Source of the DNA: Solirubrobacterales bacterium
GTDB taxonomy: Bacteria > Actinomycetota > Thermoleophilia > Solirubrobacterales > 70-9
NCBI GenBank assembly: GCA_030152805.1
Contig: JASLIG010000053.1
Coordinates: forward strand, 1-45,159
Direction of reading: 5' to 3'
DNA length: 45,159 bases
Shown: one piece after another, positions 6,886 to 13,457 of the stretch
Layout of the letters: every line of letters begins with the position of its first letter
Position numbering within the stretch: position 1 is the first letter of the stretch
Position numbers and translations under genes: made by a program
Notes under the pieces: generated by a model
Database searches by the model: none
What the model saw: only the letters and a program-made list of their open reading frames with translations
What the model was told of the DNA's origin: nothing

Positions 6886-8085
6886 ATGCGCACATCGATC
6901 GCGGCGTCTCTCGTCGCCTCCCTCCTCACCGTCCTCGCCGCACCCGTGGCGCAGGCAGCCCCGGCCCAGGTAAACGTCAGGATCGAGGGCAGGGCCGAAA
7001 CCCTCTTCGAGGGACCGATCCTGACCGATGGCCACAACGTCAGGGCGTCCTCCGACAGCGAAGCGCCCGAAGCCGGGCGTCGCTGCAACGGGCTGAACAA
7101 CGGGAAAAACCCGACGCCGGGACCGACCCCGACGGCGGCTGCAGTCGACGCGATGGGCCTTGCCGGGGAAGGCTTCGACGGTCGCTGGTACGCGGAACCG
7201 TTCGAGGACTACTTCATCACCCGCTGGGGCCCTGACGCCCAGAGCCTGGCCGAAAACGCGTACTGGGGCATCGTCGTCAACAACGTCTTCACCAGCGTCG
7301 GCGGTTGCCAGTACCAGCTCGACGCGGGCGACGAGGTGCTCTGGGTCTACGACGCCTTCAGCGGCCGGCCTCGCTTGGCGCTCTATCCCGGCGACTACTC
7401 GGGGGGCGCCCTGCCGCTGACCGCGACGGCGGCGTTGGGGCAGCCGTTCGAAGTCGAGGTGGACGCCTGGCCGGGGTCCGGCGAGGGGTCGCCGCCGGCC
7501 TCGCCCCAACGAAGCACCACCCCCTTCGCGGGCGCGGAGGTCGCCCCCGTGATCACCAGCCCAAAGGGGTTCGAGAAAGTCGATACCGCCAGCCTGGATA
7601 CGGTCGTTACCGGCGCCGACGGCCGCACGAGCATCGTCTTCGACGAGCCCGGCTGGCACCGGATCAAGGCGACCGACGTCTCTGGGGGCGCCGAGAGCGC
7701 CGTCCGCTCGAACCGGCTCGACGTCTGCGTACCCGAGCCCTCCGCCAGCGACTGCGGGCCGCTACCGCCCGAAGACCAGGTGCGCGCGCCGGCGCCTCCG
7801 GGGGGCGAAGAAGAACCGAAAGAAGAAAAAGAAGAACCGCAGGCTGGGGGGCAGCTTCCGCTCGGCGATGCCGGGCACGCGGAGGGTCAGGCCGGCGCCG
7901 ACGCACTCGCGGCGGCGACGGCCGGAGCAGGCTCGGAGGTTCGCTCTCGCCGCCGGCGCTGTCGGCGCAAGCGCGCAAAGCGGCTCGGCGCCGAAATGGC
8001 GAACGTGCACGCTCCCCATCGGTGCGCCCGGTCACGGGGCAAACGCCAGGGTCCGCGGGCCCGACCGCCAACAGCGACCTCATGA
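6886..8085 (+). CDS. secreted DUF4430 (transcobalamin C-terminal-like) protein
   Basis: ATG preceded by GGAAAGGGG. Signal peptide about residues 1-24 (MRTSIAASLVASLLTVLAAP, AQAA site). Residues 26-150 carry a DUF4430-like fold: VNVRIEGRAETLFEGPILTD at the start and the closing pattern YWGIVVNNVF...GGCQYQLDAGDEVLWVYD, with Cys in RRCNG and GGCQY. Residues 165-290 look like a further beta-rich, Ig-like domain ending in two Cys. The last 110 residues are low-complexity: an acidic EEEPKEEKEEP run, then an Arg/Lys-rich tail. It has no toroid; that half is encoded by the next gene, whose ATG overlaps this stop (ATGA at 8082-8085). The pair looks like an intrinsic-factor architecture split over two chains. 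Probable corrinoid-binding partner; no enzymatic motif seen. Confidence 0.82.
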   Translation: MRTSIAASLVASLLTVLAAPVAQAAPAQVNVRIEGRAETLFEGPILTDGHNVRASSDSEAPEAGRRCNGLNNGKNPTPGPTPTAAAVDAMGLAGEGFDGRWYAEPFEDYFITRWGPDAQSLAENAYWGIVVNNVFTSVGGCQYQLDAGDEVLWVYDAFSGRPRLALYPGDYSGGALPLTATAALGQPFEVEVDAWPGSGEGSPPASPQRSTTPFAGAEVAPVITSPKGFEKVDTASLDTVVTGADGRTSIVFDEPGWHRIKATDVSGGAESAVRSNRLDVCVPEPSASDCGPLPPEDQVRAPAPPGGEEEPKEEKEEPQAGGQLPLGDAGHAEGQAGADALAAATAGAGSEVRSRRRRCRRKRAKRLGAEMANVHAPHRCARSRGKRQGPRARPPTATS

Positions 8086-9638
8086 TCGCCCGCTCGAGCG
8101 CGTTCGCCGCCGGGGCGATCCTCGCCACGATCGCTCTCCTTCTCCTCCCGCCCCTCGCGGCGGCGGCGCCGAACCCGACGAATCAAGTGCGCCTCGATCG
8201 CACGATCCGCTACCTGCAGGAAGCGCAGAACCTCGACGGGGGCTTCGGCGGCGCCTCGGGCAGGGAATCGGGCCAGGGCTTCAGCGCCTGGGTGGCTCTG
8301 GCCCTCGCGGCGGGGGGAATCAATCCCCGCTGCCAGGCGAGGCCCGGCGGCGCCGACGCCTACGCCTTCCTGGTCGATCACTTCCGTAAAGGGCTCGCCG
8401 AAGAGATCGCCTACCCGGAGATTCCGACGACGGCCTTCGAGCGCGAACTGATGGTGGTCAACGCCGCCGGGACCGACCCCCACCGCTTCTCCGGCTACGA
8501 TCTTGTCGCCGAAATCCTTGCCCGGGTGCGACCGGACGACGGCTCCCTCCCCTATGTGCCGGAAGGCCCCGGTCAGATCAACGCGACGATCTTCGCGATC
8601 GTCGCCCTCGCCCCCCTGCGAGAGCCCGCGGCGCAAGCCGCGATCCAACGTGCGGCCGACTGGCTGGTTACCCAGCAGGACGACGACGGCGGCTGGGCGT
8701 GGGCAAGCAAGGGCGCCCCAACCGAAGCCGACCTGACCGGCGCTGCGATCCAGGCTCTGCGCGCGGCCGGCCGGGGAGACTCGACGGCCGAGCGGAAGGG
8801 GCTGCAGTACTTGCGCGAGATGCAGGGCGGAGACGGTGGCTTCCCCGAGTTCCCCGGCGAAGCGGAATCGAACGCCGCCTCGACCGCCTGGGCGGTACAG
8901 GGGATCTGGGCGGCCGGGCAGGATCCGGAAACCTGGCTCGAGGCCGGCAGCGACCCGCTCTCCTACATGGCGTCGCTCCAGCAGCCCGACGGGCACATCA
9001 GCTGGAAGGCGAACGAAGACCTGAACGGCGTCTGGATGACCGCCTACGTCGCACCCGCGTTCGCCGGGCAGACCTGGCCGATCCCGTCCTCCCCGTGCGA
9101 CGCCGCTCGGCCGCCGGCGCCCCCGCGGCCCGGCCAGGGCCAGGGCACCCAGTCGGGCAAAGGCACGATCGCCGGCGGCGGTGGCGCGGGCGCACCCCTG
9201 TTCAGCCGGCCGAAACCGCAGAGCAAGGGAAGGACGCCCGGCGGTGCGCGGATTCTCCACAGCGAGGCGGGCGAGGCGCGCAACCACAGCGAGACGAGGC
9301 GGGGTGAGAACGCCAGGCAGCCGACCGCCACGGTGAGCGCCGAACCGGGCGAGGAGAGCGAAAGCAGGCCCGGCTCCGCGGAGGCCGGCCCGGGTGCGGC
9401 GCCGGCGCGGTCGGCGAGCAGGGGGCGCGGGGGCCGCGGTCGCGAGGTCACCGGCACCCTCGTCGGTCCCGGTGCCGGGCACCGCCAGGCTCTCGCCTTC
9501 GGCGCCCCCGGCCTGCACAGCGCCGGGACCGACGCCGGCGGCGCCCCATGGCTGGCGATCGCGATCGCGGCGGCGGCGGCGCTGCTCGCCCTGGTCGGCT
9601 CACAGTTGGATCGCTGGCGCGGGGGTGTCTACGCGTGA
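8082..9638 (+). CDS. membrane-anchored alpha-alpha toroid protein (putative corrinoid receptor)
   Basis: Starts at ATG 8082 inside the previous stop (ATGA), so translation is coupled; the same frame is open far upstream but is not coding there. A signal peptide (MIARSSAFAAGAILATIALL, AAA site) is followed by toroid repeats at residues 35-335 (LDGGFGGASGRES, DDDGGWAWASKG, DLTGAAIQALRAAG, STAWAVQGIWAAG, LQQPDGHISW). A Gly/Pro/Ser-rich linker of about 140 residues follows, then a C-terminal membrane helix (WLAIAIAAAAALLALVG) and a short RWRGG tail. The topology therefore has an extracellular toroid on a long stalk. It lacks the DUF4430 domain present in its two paralogues, which is supplied by the preceding gene. 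Its stop overlaps the GTG of the proton-channel gene, tying it to an energised inner-membrane complex. Confidence 0.85.
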   Translation: MIARSSAFAAGAILATIALLLLPPLAAAAPNPTNQVRLDRTIRYLQEAQNLDGGFGGASGRESGQGFSAWVALALAAGGINPRCQARPGGADAYAFLVDHFRKGLAEEIAYPEIPTTAFERELMVVNAAGTDPHRFSGYDLVAEILARVRPDDGSLPYVPEGPGQINATIFAIVALAPLREPAAQAAIQRAADWLVTQQDDDGGWAWASKGAPTEADLTGAAIQALRAAGRGDSTAERKGLQYLREMQGGDGGFPEFPGEAESNAASTAWAVQGIWAAGQDPETWLEAGSDPLSYMASLQQPDGHISWKANEDLNGVWMTAYVAPAFAGQTWPIPSSPCDAARPPAPPRPGQGQGTQSGKGTIAGGGGAGAPLFSRPKPQSKGRTPGGARILHSEAGEARNHSETRRGENARQPTATVSAEPGEESESRPGSAEAGPGAAPARSASRGRGGRGREVTGTLVGPGAGHRQALAFGAPGLHSAGTDAGGAPWLAIAIAAAAALLALVGSQLDRWRGGVYA

Positions 9639-10234
9639 GCGCCGCGATCGACCTCGGCGACGCCCTCGCCGACATCGCCACCGCCCTGCGGGTCCCCGTG
9701 CTGATCGCCGCCGTCGCGATCCTGCTGCTCTGCGCGGTCGAGCTTGGCCGTTTCGGCGCTGAACTCTGGCGGCGGCGGGTGCGGGCGCGGGACGTCGACC
9801 TGAGCGAGCTGGCCGGGCGGGCGATCGCCGACCCCGCCAACGCCCCGCTCTACGCCTACAGCGCCCCCGGCACGATCGCCGCTGAGGCGCTGACCGAGGT
9901 CGCCGGCGCGGCCCGGGCGCCGGACCGGCCCGCGGCCACGGAGCGGGCGCTGGCCCGCTACGAGCTCGCCGTGCAGCGGCGCCTCGACCGCACCCGGCTG
10001 CTGGTCCGGGCCGGGCCGGCCGTGGGCCTGATGGGGACGCTGATCCCGCTCGCGCCGGGCCTCGCCGCGCTGGGTCAGGGCGACGTCGCCTCGCTGGCCG
10101 AAAACCTCCGGGACGCCTTCGGCGCGACCGTGGTCGGCCTGCTCGTCGGCACCGTCGCCTTCGCCCTCACGCTCGCCCGGACCAGGATGTACACGGAGGA
10201 CCTGGTGGCGCTGGAGCAGGCGGTTGAGTCGTGA
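9635..10234 (+). CDS. MotA/TolQ/ExbB-type proton channel subunit
   Basis: GTG start at 9635 overlaps the upstream stop (GTGA); the longer frame from 9548 is a shadow of the preceding gene. Of 199 residues, three hydrophobic segments lie at about 20-40, 124-147 and 161-181, with a cytoplasmic loop between the first and second, as in ExbB. The segment RAGPAVGLMGTLIPLAPGLA with the following LRDAFGATVVGLLVGTVAFA matches the conserved ExbB/TolQ core (LGLLGTVxG...AL.TTxxGLxxAI). The family forms pentameric stators that use the proton motive force to drive a partner with a single membrane helix. The partner here is the DUF2149 protein encoded next. It is the third gene of the B12-riboswitch operon. 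A flagellar MotA role is unlikely given the length and neighbours. Confidence 0.85.
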   Translation: MSAAIDLGDALADIATALRVPVLIAAVAILLLCAVELGRFGAELWRRRVRARDVDLSELAGRAIADPANAPLYAYSAPGTIAAEALTEVAGAARAPDRPAATERALARYELAVQRRLDRTRLLVRAGPAVGLMGTLIPLAPGLAALGQGDVASLAENLRDAFGATVVGLLVGTVAFALTLARTRMYTEDLVALEQAVES

Positions 10235-10536
10235 GCAGGATCGGCCTCGGCCGCCATGGCCGCATCGCCGAGAACGCCGGCGACCCCCTCGACGGGCTGG
10301 TCAACCTGTTCGACATCGGCATCGTCCTCGCCGTCGCCTTCCTGATCGCTGGCCTGACGCTGACGGTGAACCCGAGCAGCGGCCAGGTCGAGCGCCGCCG
10401 CCCCGAGGCGAGCCAGGAGAAGGTCCACGTCTTCTCGCCGCCGGCGAGCCGGCAGAGGGCAAAGGGCAGGGGCACGCCGGTCGGCACCGCCTACCGCCTC
10501 GCCGACGGCCGCCTCGTGATCGTCTCGCCGCGTTGA
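10231..10536 (+). CDS. DUF2149 protein, ExbD-like single-pass partner
   Basis: GTG start overlaps the previous stop. The 101 residues contain one membrane helix (about 27-45) in the segment GDPLDGLVNLFDIGIVLAVA. This is the DUF2149 signature, and DUF2149 genes commonly sit beside MotA/TolQ/ExbB genes (family knowledge from memory). The segment VNLFDIGIVLAVAFLIA lines up with the ExbD/TolR helix INVTPFVDVMLVLLIIFMV, placing Asp28 where ExbD has its protonated Asp. That alignment is my inference. After the helix comes a charged linker and a short C-terminal domain (GTAYRLADGRLVIVSP), smaller than ExbD's periplasmic domain. Last gene of the riboswitch operon; it converges on a lipoprotein gene 8 bp away. 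Confidence 0.8.
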   Translation: MSRIGLGRHGRIAENAGDPLDGLVNLFDIGIVLAVAFLIAGLTLTVNPSSGQVERRRPEASQEKVHVFSPPASRQRAKGRGTPVGTAYRLADGRLVIVSPR

Positions 10537-10544
10537 GCGCGGCT

Positions 10545-11015
10545 TCACCCGCGCGCTTCGCCGGCGTCGAAGCCTTCGCGGTAGGTGCGCAGGAAGGCCG
10601 GCGGCAGCGGTCGACCGTCGGGGCTGTAGCGGGCGGCGACGGCGAGTCGGCGCAGCAGCTCGGCGTGGATGCCATCGGTATGGGAGGCGCCCCGCTGCGC
10701 GGCTCCGAGCAGGTAGCCGAGACGCAGGTTGGCCTCGCCGCCGGGATCAGCGCGCGCTTCGGCGTTCAGCCGCGTCGTCGCCTCCACCATCGCCGTACCG
10801 ACCGTGGCCAGGTCGCCCCCCTTCTGGTTCTCGACAAGGCAATCGCTGATCGGCGTCTCGCCAGCGAGCGTGACGTCAGCCGGCGCGCCCTTCAGCGCCT
10901 GCAGGTAGGCCCCACTCCCTTCCAGGCAGGCTACGGGTGTGGAGTCGTCCGGCGACCCGCAGGCCGTCAGCGAGAAGGCGAGCGCAGCGGCGCAGACGAA
11001 TGGGATCGAGCGCAT
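10545..11015 (-). CDS. small lipoprotein, unknown function
   Basis: Lipoprotein signal MRSIPFVCAAALAFSLTACG with lipobox LTAC and an acceptable charged start. The mature part (about 137 residues) is mostly helical by composition, has Cys in VACLEG and SDCLVEN that could form a disulfide, and shows no motif I recognise. It converges on the DUF2149 gene; a link to the B12 cluster is possible only by position. Upstream is the hairpin that ends the next minus-strand gene, so it probably has its own promoter in the short gap. Confidence 0.7.
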   Translation of the reverse strand: MRSIPFVCAAALAFSLTACGSPDDSTPVACLEGSGAYLQALKGAPADVTLAGETPISDCLVENQKGGDLATVGTAMVEATTRLNAEARADPGGEANLRLGYLLGAAQRGASHTDGIHAELLRRLAVAARYSPDGRPLPPAFLRTYREGFDAGEARG

Positions 11016-11030
11016 TGGCGAGCCATCCTA

Positions 11031-11081
11031 CGAAGTGCAACGCGTTGCCTCCCCATCAGGTGGGCAACGCGTTGCACTTCG
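11031..11081 (-). terminator. perfect 18-bp hairpin of the GTGCAACG family
   Basis: Arms 11031-11048 (CGAAGTGCAACGCGTTGC) and 11064-11081 are perfect complements. It follows the 3' end of the M15-like gene by 10 bp. The loop, read on the minus strand, is CCACCTGATGGGG, which recurs in related hairpins near 25110 and 42440. Confidence 0.75.
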
Positions 11082-11091
11082 TTCCAGGGGG

Positions 11092-11778
11092 TCAGTCGCC
11101 GCGGGGGGAGACGCCGCCGGAGTGGATCGTGGCGAAGCCGCCGGGCGGGCCGGTGGGGAGTTTCTGCGGCGGCGCTTCGGGGCGCGGCTTGCGTGGCTTG
11201 CGGCCGCTGGCGGGGCCGGTGGGGAAGACTTCGACCCATTCGGCGAGCTGGAACTGGGGCGCCGCGGCGTGCTGCCAGGAGAGGTGCAGGTGGTTGCCGC
11301 AGCCATGGCCGGCGTCGCCGTCGTAGCCGACCCAGCGGAAGGGCCGAGCCGGTTCGTTCTGAACCGGCTCGGCCCATTCGGCGAGGCGCGTGATGCCGGT
11401 CCAGCTGGCATCGCATTTGGCGCTCGGGCGCAGCGGGACGATGTCCACGGCGAGACCGTTGTAGTGATCCGAGCCTTTGACGTGGCACATGTTGCAGCCG
11501 ACGTGTTCGCCGTTTGGCAGCGGGCCCGAGTAGCCGTCGGTGACGTAGATCGGGAAGCGGGCGGCGATCCAGCGCAGGTCGGGCACGATTCGCCGGTCGA
11601 CCATGTCGCCTTCTTCGTGCGGGATCGCGGCTGGCAGCGGCACGATTTCCCCCGGTGCGTAGACCAGCCTGGTCGCGGTCGGCCCGGCGCTCGCGGAGTT
11701 CGCGGCGAGCAGGCCGAGGGCCAGCACCGCCGCCAGCGCGAGCAGGAAACGGCCTGTTTTCTCCGCGGCGGTTGCCAT
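11092..11778 (-). CDS. secreted M15-like (D-Ala-D-Ala carboxypeptidase fold) protein
   Basis: ATG 11778 has AGGAGA 5 nt upstream; the open frame extends further but is antisense to the next gene. Signal peptide MATAAEKTGRFLLALAAVLA with an ASA site near residue 31. The zinc-peptidase M15/VanY-like metal motif is visible: SDHYNGLAVDIVP (SxHxxGxAxD) and later GNHLHLSW (HxH). The family cleaves D-amino-acid peptide bonds in the cell wall. The Cys residues in GCNMC, KCDAS and GCGNH could form disulfides, as expected outside the cell. The C-terminal 45 residues are Pro/Lys-rich. Divergent from the decarboxylase gene with 69 bp between them. Confidence 0.75.
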   Translation of the reverse strand: MATAAEKTGRFLLALAAVLALGLLAANSASAGPTATRLVYAPGEIVPLPAAIPHEEGDMVDRRIVPDLRWIAARFPIYVTDGYSGPLPNGEHVGCNMCHVKGSDHYNGLAVDIVPLRPSAKCDASWTGITRLAEWAEPVQNEPARPFRWVGYDGDAGHGCGNHLHLSWQHAAAPQFQLAEWVEVFPTGPASGRKPRKPRPEAPPQKLPTGPPGGFATIHSGGVSPRGD

Positions 11779-11847
11779 GACTCTCCTGATCGGCTCCGAG
11801 GGGCGTTCCCTTGAGGTGGGCAGCTCGGCTGTAGGGTTTCGCTCGGT

Positions 11848-13446
11848 ATGCCAACGGTGCGCGAGGCAAGCTTCGACCTCTTTCGGGAGCTGGGGATGAC
11901 GACGATGTTCGGCAACCCCGGCTCGACCGAGCTGCCGATGCTCGGCGACTTCCCCTCCGACTTCAGGTACGTGCTGGGCTTGCAGGAGGCCGTCGTGGTC
12001 GGCATGGCCGACGGCTACGCGCAGGCCTCGGGCAGCACGACGATGGCCAACCTGCACACCGCGCCCGGCGTCGGCAACGCGATGGGGGCGATCTTCAACG
12101 CCCAGGCCAACCACTCGCCGGTGCTCGTCACCGCCGGCCAGCAGGCGCGGGCTCAGATCACGCTGCAGGCGAACCTGACCAACCGCGACGCGATCCGCAT
12201 GCCGCACCCGCTGGTCAAGTGGTCCTTCGAGCCGGCCCGCGCCGAGGACGTGCCGCTCGCCCTCGCCCACGGCGCCCACCTCGCCGGCCTGCCGCCCAAG
12301 GGCCCGACCTTCGTCTCGCTGCCGATGGACGACTGGTACGCCGAGGTCGACGCCGCCGACGCGCGCGAGGCGATCGGCCGCAAGGTCGACGGCCGTGCCG
12401 GCGCCGACCCCGCTGCGGTCCGCGCCCTCGCCGACCGGCTCGAGGCGGCCGCCAACCCGGTGATGGTCGCCGGCCCCGACATCGACGCGAGCGGCGCATG
12501 GGAGGACGCGATCGCCCTCGCCGAGCGCCAGCGCCTGCCGGTCTGGGCGACGCCGGCGCCGGGCGGGGGCCGCCTCGGCTTCCCCGAGAACCACGCCAAC
12601 TTCCGCGGCGTGCTGCCGCCGGCGATCGGGCCGGTCGGGCAGACTCTCGAGGGCCACGACCTGATCCTCGTCGTCGGCAGCTCCGTCTTCCCCTACTACC
12701 CCTACATCCCCGGGCCGCTGCTGCCCGAGGGAGCGAAGCTGGTCGCGATCACCAGCGACCCCGACGAGGCCGCCCGAGCGCCGATGGGGGACGCGCTGGT
12801 CGCCGACGTCAAGCTCACGCTCGAGGCGCTGATCGCCGCGGTGCCCGAGTCGAGCCGCCCGGCGCCGGAGCCGAACGAGGGCCCGCAGGAAATCCCGCCA
12901 TCGGACCCGCTCAACCCCTCGACCGTGCACACGGCGCTCGGCGAGGTCTTCCCCGAGGACGGCATCGTCGTGCTCGAGTCGCCTTCGAGCACCCTTGCCC
13001 TACGCAACCAACTGCGCCTCTCGCGGCCCGGCAGCTACTACTTCGCCGCCGGCGGCGGCCTCGGCTTCGGCCTTGCCGCCTCGGTCGGCGTGCAGCTTGC
13101 CCAGCCCGACCGCCCGGTCGTCTGTGTGATCGGCGAGGGTTCGGTCCAGTACGCGGTCAGCGCCTTCTGGAGCGCCGTCGCCTACAAGGTGCCTGTCACC
13201 TTCCTCGTCGTGCGCAACGAGGAGTACGCGATCCTCAAGTGGTTCGCCGACGTCGAGCAGGTCGCCGGCGCACCGGGCCTCGACCTGCCGAAGCTCGACG
13301 TCGCTGCCGTGGCCGAGGGCTACGGCGTCAACGCGACCCGGGCCAAGGAGCGCGACGAGGTGCGCGACGCACTCCAGCGGGCCTTCGCCTCCTCGCAACC
13401 GGAGCTGGTCGAAGTCCCGGTCACGCCCGGGATGTCGCTCTTCTAG
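11848..13446 (+). CDS. mdlC: benzoylformate-decarboxylase-like ThDP enzyme
   Basis: Thiamine-diphosphate 2-oxoacid decarboxylase, 532 residues as usual. The N-terminal half matches Pseudomonas benzoylformate decarboxylase closely: FGNPGSTELP with Ser26, LQEAVVVGMADGYAQAS with Glu47, and NLHTAPG with His70 at the same numbers. Two departures stand out against the enzyme as I recall it. The position of catalytic His281 (VFRYHQYDPG) reads VFPYYPYIPG, giving Tyr284, and the ThDP/Mg motif GDGS is GEGS (VCVIGEGSVQYAVSAFW). Substrate range may therefore differ from benzoylformate. The next gene, 11 bp downstream, is a 2-hydroxyacid dehydrogenase, which suggests a route from 2-hydroxyacid to 2-oxoacid to aldehyde plus CO2, as in mandelate breakdown. 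A TAGGGT box at 11832-11837 may be its -10. Confidence 0.85.
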   Translation: MPTVREASFDLFRELGMTTMFGNPGSTELPMLGDFPSDFRYVLGLQEAVVVGMADGYAQASGSTTMANLHTAPGVGNAMGAIFNAQANHSPVLVTAGQQARAQITLQANLTNRDAIRMPHPLVKWSFEPARAEDVPLALAHGAHLAGLPPKGPTFVSLPMDDWYAEVDAADAREAIGRKVDGRAGADPAAVRALADRLEAAANPVMVAGPDIDASGAWEDAIALAERQRLPVWATPAPGGGRLGFPENHANFRGVLPPAIGPVGQTLEGHDLILVVGSSVFPYYPYIPGPLLPEGAKLVAITSDPDEAARAPMGDALVADVKLTLEALIAAVPESSRPAPEPNEGPQEIPPSDPLNPSTVHTALGEVFPEDGIVVLESPSSTLALRNQLRLSRPGSYYFAAGGGLGFGLAASVGVQLAQPDRPVVCVIGEGSVQYAVSAFWSAVAYKVPVTFLVVRNEEYAILKWFADVEQVAGAPGLDLPKLDVAAVAEGYGVNATRAKERDEVRDALQRAFASSQPELVEVPVTPGMSLF

Positions 13447-13457
13447 GCTGGAAGGCG

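Noticed and set aside
7305..8081. N-terminal extension of the membrane-anchored toroid protein
   Set aside because: The frame is open but overlaps the DUF4430 gene and reads as an Arg-rich shadow; a signal peptide starts precisely at ATG 8082.
3052..9638. Toroid proteins as squalene-hopene cyclases or prenyltransferases
   Set aside because: They have export signals, lack a DxDD motif and the family's length, and carry or pair with DUF4430 domains under cobalamin riboswitches.
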